Positions 45,417 through 54,961 of a DNA stretch of 64,000 bases are shown here, one piece after another. The first letter of the stretch is position 1. Every line of letters starts with the position of its first letter. The DNA lies in assembly GCF_002355335.1 (NCBI RefSeq), contig NZ_AP014946.1, positions 4,045,501 to 4,109,500 on the forward strand, read 5' to 3'. The notes below the pieces were generated by a model. It was not told the DNA's origin. It saw nothing but the letters and a program-made list of their open reading frames with translations, and did no database searches. Source of the DNA: Variibacter gotjawalensis. Its GTDB lineage: Bacteria > Pseudomonadota > Alphaproteobacteria > Rhizobiales > Xanthobacteraceae. A program made the translations under genes and the position numbers.

Positions 45417-46994
45417 CTAAGCGTCCGGTTTTCCGAAACCACCGCCGCCGCAACTGCGTAACGTGACGACATCGTTCTGTTGCAACACCAGATTGGCCTT
45501 GCCGGGAATTTTCTGCTTCTCACCACCCCGTTCAAGCTCGACCTCGTACGTCGCGCCGTCCTCGCCGCCGCAAAGCCCGTAAGGCGGAATGACGCTGCGC
45601 TCGATGCAGGTAGTCAGCCACATCGACGGGGCCAGCACACGATAGGTCCGGATCACACCATCGCCGCCGCGAAATTTCCCCTTGCCGCCGACATCGCGGC
45701 GGATGCGTTGCTGCTCGATGCGCAGCGCGTAATTCGCCTCGATGATTTCGGTCGGCGTGTTCGACGTATTGGTGAGGTGGACGCGCGTTGCCGGGCATCC
45801 ATCGCGATCGTGCCGCGCGCCCTCCCCGCCGCCATGCACTTCGTAGAGCATGCGCCACGATTGATCCGGCATCGGCTCGGCAAACGCCATCAAGCCGGAG
45901 GTTGCCGCACCGCCGGCGGAAAGACGTTCCGGAATGACAGTCTGCATGGCACGAAACGTCGCATCGACAATCCGCATCGATGTTTCGTGATTGCCCGCCG
46001 CAACCGAAGCATTCCATCCGGGTTCGAAGATCGAACCCGGCCGTGTGATGATCGTGAGCGGCCGCAGTGCGCCGGCGTTTTGCTGCATGTCGCGGCCGCT
46101 GAGAATACGCGCCGCATAGGCGACAGCCGATCGCGCGATGAACGGCGTGGTGTTGCAGAAATTCGCCACCTTGTCGCAGCTACCGCTGAGATCGAATGTC
46201 GCTTCGTCGCCGCGAATTTCGATGCGCACGTGAATGCGGGCTGGGCCACCGTCCGGCCCACCTTCGTCGACGTGGTCGACACCTTCGTAAACACCGTCGG
46301 GCAATTCGCTGAGCGCCGCCCGCATCTCGGCTTCGGAAAGATCGTGCAGTCGCGCGAGGACCGCCTCGAACGTATCCGTCCCGTGTTTCGCGCAGAGTTC
46401 GTGAATGCGCTTCTCCGCAGCGCGCGTCGCTGCGAGCTGCGCCAGAAGATCGCCTTCGCACGAGACCGGATCGCGGACGTTGGCAAGAATGAAATCGAGC
46501 ACGTCGCGCTTGAGGCCGTCCTTGTCGGCGATCAGCATCGGCGGAATACGGATCGCTTCTTGGAAGGTATCGAACGCCGTCGCGAGATAACTGCCGGGCC
46601 ACGTCCCACCGACATCCGGCCAATGCGCAAGACTCAGCGCAAACGCCACCAGCCGCCCGTCCGAATAGACGGGCCGCGCGATCTTCACATCGTTGAGGTG
46701 ATTTCCGCCGAGAGCGCCGAGATTGTAAATGACAGCGTCGCCCTCGCGGAAACGCGACGCCGGATAGACCTTGAGCAACTCGCGCACCGTGTACGCCATC
46801 GCACCGAGATGGATCGGGATGTCGCGCCCCTGCCCCGCTAGCCCGCCTTCCGCATCCATGATGGCTGAGGAGAGATCGCCCGCCTCACGCAACAACGGCG
46901 AGCGCGCCGAGCGGATCATCACGAGGCTCATTTCTTCGGCCGCAGCCGAAAGCCCGTGCCGGATCACCTCGACGAGGAACGGATCGAGTGTCAT
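45417..46994 (-). CDS. hyuB: hydantoinase/oxoprolinase subunit B (HyuB)
   Basis: A 525-residue HyuB subunit. It opens DPFLVEVIRHGLSAAAEEMSLVMIRSARSPLLREAGDLSSAI, has GDAVIYNLGALGGNHLNDVKI, and ends with QQNDVVTLRSCGGGGFGKP, all standard. With HyuA it forms an ATP-dependent cyclic-amide hydrolase acting on hydantoins, 5-oxoproline or similar rings. The start at 46994 overlaps the hyuA stop (ATGA); longer upstream reading is out of the family alignment. Confidence 0.92.
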   Translation of the reverse strand: MTLDPFLVEVIRHGLSAAAEEMSLVMIRSARSPLLREAGDLSSAIMDAEGGLAGQGRDIPIHLGAMAYTVRELLKVYPASRFREGDAVIYNLGALGGNHLNDVKIARPVYSDGRLVAFALSLAHWPDVGGTWPGSYLATAFDTFQEAIRIPPMLIADKDGLKRDVLDFILANVRDPVSCEGDLLAQLAATRAAEKRIHELCAKHGTDTFEAVLARLHDLSEAEMRAALSELPDGVYEGVDHVDEGGPDGGPARIHVRIEIRGDEATFDLSGSCDKVANFCNTTPFIARSAVAYAARILSGRDMQQNAGALRPLTIITRPGSIFEPGWNASVAAGNHETSMRIVDATFRAMQTVIPERLSAGGAATSGLMAFAEPMPDQSWRMLYEVHGGGEGARHDRDGCPATRVHLTNTSNTPTEIIEANYALRIEQQRIRRDVGGKGKFRGGDGVIRTYRVLAPSMWLTTCIERSVIPPYGLCGGEDGATYEVELERGGEKQKIPGKANLVLQQNDVVTLRSCGGGGFGKPDA

Positions 46995-48982
46995 GCCGAA
47001 ATCCTCGAGAGAAACAGATTGCCGAGCGCGTCCGGCGTGGCGCGCCATCCGGGTGAGACGACCACCGTGGACCAAGCGTCTTCGATGATCGCCGGCCCTT
47101 CTACCGCACCGCTTAAGCTCTCGCGCGGCAGGATGGTCGTCGTCATGGTCTCACCATTGCCGAACACACAGCTCCGCTCGCGGCGCGCTGCGCTGGGACG
47201 GCCCGTCTGCAGCTTGCTGAAAGCCACAGACGATGATTTAGCGGCCTGAACACGCAGCGACTCAATCACGCACGGCTCCGCCGTCGCATAGCCGTAGCGC
47301 TCGCGGTGCAGCCGGTTGAAGTCCTCGCGCAAGCGCTCGATATCGAGCGGCAAGGTGAAGGACACCGGCATGCTGTCGTTCTGCGCCGCGTAGCGCATCA
47401 GCGCGACGGTCTCGACAACGATGTCTTTCTCCGCAATGCCGTTGGCGAGCAACGGCCCGCGCGCTTCATGGATGAGACTTTGCGCTCGCTCCGCGAAGAC
47501 ATCGATCGAGAGGCCATCGAGACCCATGCGCACCGTCTGCTGCTGCAAGAAGCTGAAATCCGCCGTCAGACAGCCGAGCGCAGAAAATGCGCTGGATGCG
47601 GCCGGAACGATGATCTCGTTCAAGCCATACGTCTCGGCGAGCCCCGTTGCATGCATCGGACCGCCGCCGCCGAAAGCGAGCAGCACGCACTCACGTCCGT
47701 CGATACCGCGTTCGACCGTGACACGGCGTAACGCGCGCGCCATCGCGGCATTCGCGACGCGGACGACACCGAGCGCGGTCGCTATGACGCTGAGCCCGAG
47801 CGCGTCGGCGATCGGCGCCAGCGCACGCTTCGCCGCTTCGATATCGACGGAGATCGCGTCGCCGAGCTTCACGGCGGGATCGAGATAGCCAAGCACAACG
47901 TTGGCGTCGGTGATCGTCGGCTCGGTGCCGCCACGGCCGTAGCATACCGGTCCCGGCACAGCGCCGGCGCTTTGCGGGCCGACGGTCAGGCCGCCCGGCC
48001 CAAGCTTCACGATCGAGCCGCCGCCGGCGCCGATCGAATGCACCGCCAGCATCGGCTGACGCAGCGGCCGTCCACCGATCATCCGCGTATCGGTCATCTC
48101 GGCGACGCCGTCGACGATGAGGCAAACGTCCGTCGTCGTGCCGCCCATGTCGAAAGTGAGGATACGCGGCTTGTCGAGATCGCGCGCGATGCGTGCCGAC
48201 GCGGCGACGCCGGCGGCTGGACCCGACATCGCCATCACGACCGGGCGTCGCTTCACGGCAGGCAGCGAGACCATTGCGCCGGCGGAGTGGAAGACTTGCA
48301 GTCCTGGCCCGAGCGGCAGCTTCTTTTCCAGCTCCGTCAGATACTCGACCGCAATCGGCATCGCGGCGGCATTAAACACGGTGGAGGATGCGCGCTCGAA
48401 TTCGCGCGATTCCGGGTTGATCTCGTGCGACGCGCAGACATGCGCGACATGCGATTTGATCTTCTCAGCGATGCGTTTTTCGTGATCCGGATTGGCGTAC
48501 GAATGCAGGAGCGAAATCGCTGCACTGTCGACCTTGTTCGCCTTCAGCCACCCGATCAGCCGATCGATCTCGCTATCGCCGAGCGTCTCCAGAACGGCGC
48601 CCGTGAAATCGACACGCTCCTTGATCCCGAAGCAAAGCTGATGCGGCACAAGCGGCGGTGCCTTCGGCGGTACATCGAGACGATAGAGTTCCTGCCGCCG
48701 GTAGCGGCCAATCTCGAGCACGTCCTCGAAGCCCGCCGTCGTGATCAATGCGACGCGCGGCAAGCGTTCTTCGACGAGCGCATTGGTGATGCGCGTCGTG
48801 CCGTGAACAAAACGCCTGACCTCACCGGCTTTCACGCCGACCGCGTCGAGCGCCTCCAGCATCGCGCGCACCGGCGCGTCCGGTCGCGACGGCACTTTCG
48901 CGATGCGCGTCTCGCTACTCTCCGAATTGACCGCGATGATGTCCGTGAAGGTGCCGCCGATGTCCGTACCGATATCCCACAA
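46991..48982 (-). CDS. hyuA: hydantoinase/oxoprolinase subunit A (HyuA)
   Basis: A 663-residue ATP-binding subunit. The phosphate-binding loop WDIGTDIGGTFTDIIAV is at the very N-terminus, VHGTTRITNALVEERLPRVALITTAGF follows, and the hydantoinase core has TFDMGGTTTDVCLI and SIGAGGGSI. The start is a TTG at 48982 with GGAGG eight bases upstream; a TTG at 49015 would add 11 residues and has no such site. It is coupled to hyuB. Without a classical zinc hydantoinase here, HyuAB is the ring-opening enzyme. Confidence 0.92.
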   Translation of the reverse strand: MWDIGTDIGGTFTDIIAVNSESSETRIAKVPSRPDAPVRAMLEALDAVGVKAGEVRRFVHGTTRITNALVEERLPRVALITTAGFEDVLEIGRYRRQELYRLDVPPKAPPLVPHQLCFGIKERVDFTGAVLETLGDSEIDRLIGWLKANKVDSAAISLLHSYANPDHEKRIAEKIKSHVAHVCASHEINPESREFERASSTVFNAAAMPIAVEYLTELEKKLPLGPGLQVFHSAGAMVSLPAVKRRPVVMAMSGPAAGVAASARIARDLDKPRILTFDMGGTTTDVCLIVDGVAEMTDTRMIGGRPLRQPMLAVHSIGAGGGSIVKLGPGGLTVGPQSAGAVPGPVCYGRGGTEPTITDANVVLGYLDPAVKLGDAISVDIEAAKRALAPIADALGLSVIATALGVVRVANAAMARALRRVTVERGIDGRECVLLAFGGGGPMHATGLAETYGLNEIIVPAASSAFSALGCLTADFSFLQQQTVRMGLDGLSIDVFAERAQSLIHEARGPLLANGIAEKDIVVETVALMRYAAQNDSMPVSFTLPLDIERLREDFNRLHRERYGYATAEPCVIESLRVQAAKSSSVAFSKLQTGRPSAARRERSCVFGNGETMTTTILPRESLSGAVEGPAIIEDAWSTVVVSPGWRATPDALGNLFLSRISA

Positions 48983-49043
48983 ACTCAAAACCTCCGCGCG
49001 CTCGGCAACGCCCAAGCGACGTCAACGTTAAATTTAGACACGA

Positions 49044-50669
49044 TCAAGCGCGGCTGAGATCGCGATAATCCGCCTGGCGATGGAATGCGTAGGTGAAGCC
49101 CTGAACCTGCGGCATCATCACGGCATCCTGGTTCGGCTGCCACAGCATCACCATAGGCATCTCGCGCGCGACGATGTCGATCATCTTGCGCGACGTTGCC
49201 TGATACTTAGCGGCATCTGTCTCGAATCGCGCATCCTGCACCAGCGCCTCGAGTTCCGGATCGCGCATGCCGGAGAAGTTCCAGCGCTGCTCGAATGCGA
49301 AATAGGTCCGCATGAAATAATCGGGCGCCGGAAGCCAAGCTGTGCCGGTGCCGAGCGAGATCGCGAGCCGCCGCTCGACCTCCATCGTCGTATATTGCGC
49401 GTCCGGCATTTTCTGGATCGAGACATCGATCCCGATACGACCGAGCGACTCTTTGATCAGCGCTGCCATCGGCTCGCCGAAAGCGGCAGCGCCGGCCGGA
49501 TACGAGAACGTCGTCGCAAAGCCCGACGCCATGCCGGCTTCGGCGAGCAAGCTCTTTGCTTTGTCGAGATCGAAACGCTCCGGCAGAGGCTGCGGGAAAT
49601 CGCCGTTCGGCGCTTCCGTCCAGCTTGCGCCATAGAGGACGCGGCCTCGCTCGAACAATGCGGCCTTGAAGAGGTTTTCGTAAGGGATCGCGGCCGCGAT
49701 AGCGGCACGCACTTTCGCGTTGTTGAACGGCGCCTGGCGCACATTGAACACCAGCGCCGTAAAACCGTTCGTCTGCGGGATAGCAAGAACCTTGACCTTC
49801 TTGCGCTGCTCCAGCGCCGAGATATCGCTCGCCTGCAGATCGATCGCGAGATCGGCGTCGCCGCGCTCGACGAGATTCGCGCGCGTCGCGGCTTCGGGCA
49901 CGGTTTGCGCAATGACACGCTGGAAGAACGGCAGCTTGCCACCTGCGCCATTCTGCCAAGCTTCATTACGGCGCAAAATCGTCTGCTGGCCCGCGCGATG
50001 CTGCTCGACCGTGTAGGCACCGCCGGCCGCCGCATTCTCCTTGAGCCAATTGACGGCCCAGGGATCCTCTTCAGTCGCATTTTTCTTTGCGAGCGTGCTG
50101 TTGATCATCGGGCTGAACGGCACGCACAGATTGGCGAGCGCGAGGCGATCCGGCTTGTCCAGCATTACCTCGACGACATTGTCGCTGGCGATGCGGAACT
50201 GATCGGCCTTGGTCAGCGAACCCGACGCAAGCTGCGCGGGGGACAGCGTTTTCGAGATGACGGCGCGGTCGAGTGACCATTTGACGTCGGCGGCCGTCAC
50301 CGGGCTGCCGTCATGCCACTTCGCGCCTTGGCGCAGATGAAAGGTGAGCGTGCGCCCATCCGCCGAGCGCTCGACGCGCTCGGCGAGTTCGCCGCGGATG
50401 TTGTCGAAATCGAAGGTCCAGTAATCGTCGACCTGCTTGCGGCCGAAGCTCGCCAAGCGATCGTAGACATTCATCGAAATTCCGAAGACTTCCCGGGTCG
50501 AACCTGGCGCCGTCGCATCGAGCGAGTTGATGGTGCCGCCCATCACATGCCGCAACGTTTCACCGCGCGATTGCGCCGACGCCTCAAAACCCGTGAGCGC
50601 CGTCGAAGCGGCACCTGCCGCTAGAAGTTTTACGGCGCTGCGCCGCGACATGTTTGTTGTTGTTTTCAC
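49044..50669 (-). CDS. ABC transporter substrate-binding protein, family 5, with Tat-type signal
   Basis: A 541-residue binding protein. The N-terminus has a twin Arg, MSRRSAVKLLAAGAASTALTG, suggesting Tat export. SBP_bac_5 signature: HDGSPVTAADVKWSLDRAVI. It is a close paralogue of the protein encoded at 33684-35291 (ETLRHV, DRL, GRKQ, DVKWSLDRAV shared) but has no permease or ATPase beside it, so it may feed the importer at 35.3-38.8 kb. The GTG at 50669 is taken as start; an ATG at 50651 is possible. It is upstream of hyuAB on the same strand. Confidence 0.88.
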   Translation of the reverse strand: MKTTTNMSRRSAVKLLAAGAASTALTGFEASAQSRGETLRHVMGGTINSLDATAPGSTREVFGISMNVYDRLASFGRKQVDDYWTFDFDNIRGELAERVERSADGRTLTFHLRQGAKWHDGSPVTAADVKWSLDRAVISKTLSPAQLASGSLTKADQFRIASDNVVEVMLDKPDRLALANLCVPFSPMINSTLAKKNATEEDPWAVNWLKENAAAGGAYTVEQHRAGQQTILRRNEAWQNGAGGKLPFFQRVIAQTVPEAATRANLVERGDADLAIDLQASDISALEQRKKVKVLAIPQTNGFTALVFNVRQAPFNNAKVRAAIAAAIPYENLFKAALFERGRVLYGASWTEAPNGDFPQPLPERFDLDKAKSLLAEAGMASGFATTFSYPAGAAAFGEPMAALIKESLGRIGIDVSIQKMPDAQYTTMEVERRLAISLGTGTAWLPAPDYFMRTYFAFEQRWNFSGMRDPELEALVQDARFETDAAKYQATSRKMIDIVAREMPMVMLWQPNQDAVMMPQVQGFTYAFHRQADYRDLSRA

Positions 50670-50883
50670 GGTCCACCGTCAGGGTTGCCCGGCCCTCGAT
50701 GGCAACACGTTAGCGGCTCGGGGCGCGAAATCGCAAGCCTCTATCGAGCCCGAGCGCATAACACGCGGCGCACCAATGCAAAGTGCGGTCTTGCGAAGCT
50801 CTCTGTCCTCGCTCCAATCTCCCGGCGTCGACCCCTGCGGCAACAGCCGGGGCGATTGTCCGTGATGACACGGGGAGGACGCG

Positions 50884-52128
50884 ATGAACCAGCAGACGAT
50901 CGCACAGATCTTATCCATCGGAGTTTTGGCGGGAACGATGACAAGCGCGGCAATGGCTCAAGATTCGGCCAAACAGGCAATCGACGCGAGCATGCGCTCC
51001 GCCATCGAGCGCAAAGACGTTCCGGGCGTCGTCGTGCTCCTGACTGATCGCAAGAGCGTACTGTACCAAGGCGCCTTCGGTGTCGCCGACGTCGCGACGG
51101 GGCGCCCTCTGGCGGCAGACGCGTTGTTCCGCATCGCGTCCATGACGAAGCCGGTGACCTCGCTCGCCCTCATGCAGCTGATCGAGCAAGGCCGCGTCGG
51201 CCTCGATGAGCCGGCACAGAAGTATCTCCCCGAGCTCGCCGACCTCAAGGTCTTCGAGTCCTTCGATCCCGCGACCGGTGCGTACAAAGTGCGCCCCGCA
51301 TCGAAGCCCGCCACGGTGCGGCACTTCCTCACCCACACGTCCGGCCTCGCTTATCCATTCACCAGCACGATCTGGCGCGACTACAAGCCGCGCGCCGGCG
51401 AGACCTATCCGTTCGGCGGCCCGCTATTGTTCGATCCCGGCGAACGCTGGCACTACAGCACAAGCACGGACGTGGTCGGCCGGATGGTCGAAGTCGTCTC
51501 CGGGCAGAAGCTGGAGGACTATTTCCGTCAGCACATCTTCGCGCCGCTGAAGATGGACGACACCTCATACAATGTACCTGAGGCGAAAGCGCCGCGTCTC
51601 GTTGCTCAACAGCAGCGCGGCGGCGAGCGCATGGACGGCGCCATCGAGCTGCAGAACCCGCAGCTTGGTCTCACGATCCCCTCGCCCATCGGCGGCGGCG
51701 GCTTGGCATCGACGGCGGCCGATTACGGGCGTTTCATGCGCATGCTGCTCAACGGCGGCGAGCTCGACGGCGTTCGCATCATCAAAGCCGAAACCGTCGC
51801 GATGATGGGGCAAAACCACATCGGCGCCGTCACGGTTCCGGCACTCAAGAGCGCGCTCCCGCGCAGCGCCGACTTCACCTTCATCGCGGATGGCCGCGAC
51901 AAATTCGGCCTGGGCTTCCTCATCACGACGGATCAAGTCGCCGGCAAGCGCTCGCCCGGCAGCCTAAGCTGGGGCGGCATCAACAACACGTTCTTCTGGG
52001 TCGATCCGGCGCGCGGCGTCGCCGGTGTCATCATGATGCAATACTTGCCGTTCGCCGACGCCAAAGCTCTAGCGACGCTGGATGCGTTCGAGCGCGGTGC
52101 CTACCAATTCATCGCGGCTCAGCAGTGA
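50884..52128 (+). CDS. serine hydrolase, class C beta-lactamase/esterase family
   Basis: A 414-residue secreted hydrolase. The signal peptide runs MNQQTIAQILSIGVLAGTMT to AMAQ. The nucleophile motif S-x-x-K is in FRIASMTKPVTSLALMQL and the Tyr motif in HYSTSTDVVGRMVE. The third box is WGGINNTFFWVDP. The set is typical of beta-lactamase-related esterases such as EstB and does not by itself imply antibiotic resistance. GGGGAGG precedes the start. It stands alone, followed by a hairpin. Confidence 0.88.
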   Translation: MNQQTIAQILSIGVLAGTMTSAAMAQDSAKQAIDASMRSAIERKDVPGVVVLLTDRKSVLYQGAFGVADVATGRPLAADALFRIASMTKPVTSLALMQLIEQGRVGLDEPAQKYLPELADLKVFESFDPATGAYKVRPASKPATVRHFLTHTSGLAYPFTSTIWRDYKPRAGETYPFGGPLLFDPGERWHYSTSTDVVGRMVEVVSGQKLEDYFRQHIFAPLKMDDTSYNVPEAKAPRLVAQQQRGGERMDGAIELQNPQLGLTIPSPIGGGGLASTAADYGRFMRMLLNGGELDGVRIIKAETVAMMGQNHIGAVTVPALKSALPRSADFTFIADGRDKFGLGFLITTDQVAGKRSPGSLSWGGINNTFFWVDPARGVAGVIMMQYLPFADAKALATLDAFERGAYQFIAAQQ

Positions 52129-52144
52129 TGTGACGCTTGAGACT

Positions 52145-52160
52145 CGGGGCGAAAGCCCCG
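52145..52160 (+). terminator. GC-rich hairpin after the serine hydrolase
   Basis: CGGGGC and GCCCCG enclose a GAAA tetraloop, 16 bases after the hydrolase stop. No T-run follows directly, so termination strength is uncertain. The rest of the 275-base gap to the SARP gene shows nothing recognisable. Confidence 0.45.
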
Positions 52161-52403
52161 CGCTCAAAACTCGCGATGCGGCAGGTGCGGCGCATCTGCG
52201 TTCACGAAAGTTGCGAACAGCGGAACGGAAGAATTTCTTTCTCTAATCGATTCGTTCAAATGTTTGGTTTGTGAAACATCAACCATCAGCTGCCAACTGT
52301 TTGACGCGGTTACGAGCTTCGGCTCGCTTTTGACTTCGCCGCATTGCGATCTACTATGGAGGCGCACGGCGATTGAACCCGTCGCTACGGTACCGCAAAT
52401 CCG

Positions 52404-54494
52404 ATGCCCGCTGCTGCCACTCCTGACAGGCCGCAAGACGCCGTCTTGGCGATGACGTTGCTTGGCAACTTCGCGCTGCGCGTCGGCGACAAAGACATTG
52501 TGCTTAAGAATCGCAAGGCGCAGGCGCTGCTGGGTTACCTCGCCCTTTCCGATTCGCGGCAAGAAAATCGCGAGCAATTGGTCGGCCTGCTGTGGAGCGA
52601 CTCGTCCGAAGAGCGTGCGCGTGCCTCTTTGCGGCAAACGCTGCATGAAATCCGCGGCGCTCTTGAGCCCACCGGGTTCGGCGGCTTTCTGACCGACAAG
52701 CTCGGCGTCGCGCTCGATCGCAAGAATATCCGCGTCGACGTCACCGAAATGATTGCTGCGGCCGATGCCGGCGCGACGCATCCGAGTCTGCTCGAAGGAA
52801 CCGATTGCGTCGAAGGTATTTTCCGGGGGATCGAGAGCACCGACCCCATGTTCCAGACCTGGGTCGCCGCGAAGCGCCAGACCATTCGTGATCATACGAT
52901 CCGCAAGCTGGAAAACGCGCTCCGCCGCCAAGACAAGACCGTCGACAATACGCGTGACATCGCAAACTCGATCCTTAGTCTCGATCCGACGCACGAGGAA
53001 GCATGCCGCGTGTTGATGCGCCTTTACGCGGTCACCGGCGAGGCGAGCACGGCACTCCGCATCTACAAGAACTTATGGGACTTGCTCGAACGCGATTACG
53101 ACGTCGAGCCGAGCCAACAGACGCAAGACCTCATCGCGGAAATCAAACTTGCGCTGCCACTCAGCGGCAGCCCGGCGCCGATCGCAACGGATACGCTGCA
53201 CCTCCCGGATCCATCGGTCCGTCATCCCAGCGCGGAACCCCTGCAAACCGATCCGGGCTCACCGCGCCCGGCGCCGACCAAACTCGTGTTGTCGGTACGG
53301 CCCTTCTACCTCGCAGGCGGCCTAGCCACGAAAGACCATCTCGCGCAGGGCTTTCGTCGCGAGCTGATCAGCTGCCTTGTCCGCTTTCGCGAATGGCAGG
53401 TCCGCGACGCCAGCGACAGTCAGGCCGAGAGCGCCCGCAAGAAGGCCGACAACGAATATGTACTCGAGGCGACCGGTCACGAAGTGCAGGATGCTGTGCA
53501 GTTCGTCTTGACACTGCAAGATGGATCGACCGGCGCGTACCTGTGGAGCGAGAACCTCAATCTGACACTGGAAAATTGGCGTCAGTCGCAGCAGGTCGTC
53601 GTGCGGCGCGTCGCAACAGCGCTCAACGTGCATGTTTCGGCTGAGCGCCTGCAGCACATTGCGGGGCAGCAGCGGATCGATCTGAAAGCCTACGATGTCT
53701 GGCTGTACGGTCAGGCGACGCTGCTGGGCTTCGACCAGAACAGATGGGATGATGCGTCCGAGTTGTTCAAGAAGGTCGTGCAGCGCATGCCCTATTTCGC
53801 GCCGGCCTTTTCGAGTCTGGCACAGCTCAACAATTCGTATCACATCGTCAAACCAGGCGTGCTCCGCAACGCAGACCTGACGCGTCAGGCGCTGAGTTAC
53901 GCGCACGAAGCGGTGCGGCTTGACCCGCTCGATTCACGCAGCCAGCTTTGTCTCGGCTGGTCGCACGCGATGGCGAAACTCTACGACCAGGCGATGATCT
54001 ACATCCCGCTCGCCTACGATCTCAACGACAACGATCCGTGGACCAGAATCTCGGCCGCGAACTGTTTCGCCTTCTGTGGCCAGCACACGCGCGCGGTCGA
54101 GATCGTCGACACGATTCTGCGCGAGCAGGTACCATTCTCTCACGCCCAGCTGCCATGGGCTTACATCACGGCGACGCGATTTCTCGCCGGCGACTACGAT
54201 GGATGCGTCGTCGCGGCCGATCTCGCCGGCGACCTCAACGCGAACGTACCCGCGTGGAAGAGCGCGGCGCTGTTTCATCTCGGCGAGCGCGATGCCGCCG
54301 CGGCCGCACTCAGCCGCTTTTTCACCACCGTGTCGCGGCGATGGACGTTGGAAGAGCCGGCGCGTCCCGAGACGATCACGCGCTGGCTGCTCCATATGTT
54401 CCCGATCGCCCGCGCGGACGACTGGGGGCGATTGAAAGAAGGACTGGCAGGCGCCGGGGCCCCCGTCGATGGCATTCACCATCATCAGTGGTAG
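52404..54494 (+). CDS. SARP/BTAD-type transcriptional activator with C-terminal TPR region
   Basis: A 696-residue regulator. Residues 16-100 are an OmpR-like winged helix of SARP type (LLGNFALRVGDKDIVLKNRKAQALLGYLAL, then RASLRQTLHEIRGAL). Residues 105-255 form the bacterial transcriptional activation domain, ending in STALRIYKNLWDLLERDYDVEPSQQTQDLI. A TolB-like middle region with LQDGSTGAYLWSENL follows, then TPR-like helices to the end. An ATG 16 codons in (52452) is an alternative start. Such regulators control adjacent secondary-metabolism or stress genes; the nearest candidates are the peroxidase and YcaO genes. Confidence 0.85.
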   Translation: MPAAATPDRPQDAVLAMTLLGNFALRVGDKDIVLKNRKAQALLGYLALSDSRQENREQLVGLLWSDSSEERARASLRQTLHEIRGALEPTGFGGFLTDKLGVALDRKNIRVDVTEMIAAADAGATHPSLLEGTDCVEGIFRGIESTDPMFQTWVAAKRQTIRDHTIRKLENALRRQDKTVDNTRDIANSILSLDPTHEEACRVLMRLYAVTGEASTALRIYKNLWDLLERDYDVEPSQQTQDLIAEIKLALPLSGSPAPIATDTLHLPDPSVRHPSAEPLQTDPGSPRPAPTKLVLSVRPFYLAGGLATKDHLAQGFRRELISCLVRFREWQVRDASDSQAESARKKADNEYVLEATGHEVQDAVQFVLTLQDGSTGAYLWSENLNLTLENWRQSQQVVVRRVATALNVHVSAERLQHIAGQQRIDLKAYDVWLYGQATLLGFDQNRWDDASELFKKVVQRMPYFAPAFSSLAQLNNSYHIVKPGVLRNADLTRQALSYAHEAVRLDPLDSRSQLCLGWSHAMAKLYDQAMIYIPLAYDLNDNDPWTRISAANCFAFCGQHTRAVEIVDTILREQVPFSHAQLPWAYITATRFLAGDYDGCVVAADLAGDLNANVPAWKSAALFHLGERDAAAAALSRFFTTVSRRWTLEEPARPETITRWLLHMFPIARADDWGRLKEGLAGAGAPVDGIHHHQW

Positions 54495-54510
54495 CCGGCG
54501 CGACGCAGTG

Positions 54511-54924
54511 TCAGCCGCAGTTTCGAACCGCGTAGTCGCCGATGCGCGCGGCGTGGAGATCCAACAAGTCTTCTTTTGACAGATCCGTCGGAAAGTCGGC
54601 GCGGAAAAACTTGCTGTAAAACGGCGGCATCGGATATTCCGCGTTTGCGCCGTCGAATTTTCTTTCCGTCGCCTCGACCATCGTCTTGGGCGGAAGCTTC
54701 AGCACCACGGTCTGCGGGCTGTATTGAATGATCGCCAGACCATCCTGCTCGTCCGGAAAAGTGATCGTAACACCGAGTTCGAGACACATCGCAACCAGTT
54801 CCGGCTGCGTGCGCGGAAGCGTCAGCGGTGGATCGTTGGGATTGACGTAGTTTTTCCCGGTCGCCCACGACTTCACGATCTTGCCCCATCGAATGTCGTC
54901 GCTGATTTTCATTTCTGTCGCCAT
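54511..54924 (-). CDS. hypothetical protein downstream of the haem peroxidase
   Basis: A 137-residue protein with a near-perfect ribosome site (AGAGGAGAAG) before ATG at 54924. It is soluble, has no signal peptide, and reads as a small alpha/beta protein; it has only two Cys (C47 and C136), the second in the C-terminal YAVRNCG. I do not recognise a family. It lies 37 bases downstream of the peroxidase on the same strand and is probably co-expressed with it. Its Cys-Gly tail could be a modification site, but this is speculation. Confidence 0.7.
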   Translation of the reverse strand: MATEMKISDDIRWGKIVKSWATGKNYVNPNDPPLTLPRTQPELVAMCLELGVTITFPDEQDGLAIIQYSPQTVVLKLPPKTMVEATERKFDGANAEYPMPPFYSKFFRADFPTDLSKEDLLDLHAARIGDYAVRNCG

Positions 54925-54961
54925 AGACTTCTCCTCTTCCGATTGAACACAAGGCATCGCG

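Noticed and set aside
46995-47075. Upstream extension of hyuB to an ATG at 47073-47075
   Set aside because: It would run deep into hyuA; the start at 46994 gives the family N-terminus and an ATGA overlap.
50884-52128. Antibiotic-resistance beta-lactamase
   Set aside because: The motifs fit the broad class C-related esterase group; nothing shows AmpC-type activity or an ampR partner.
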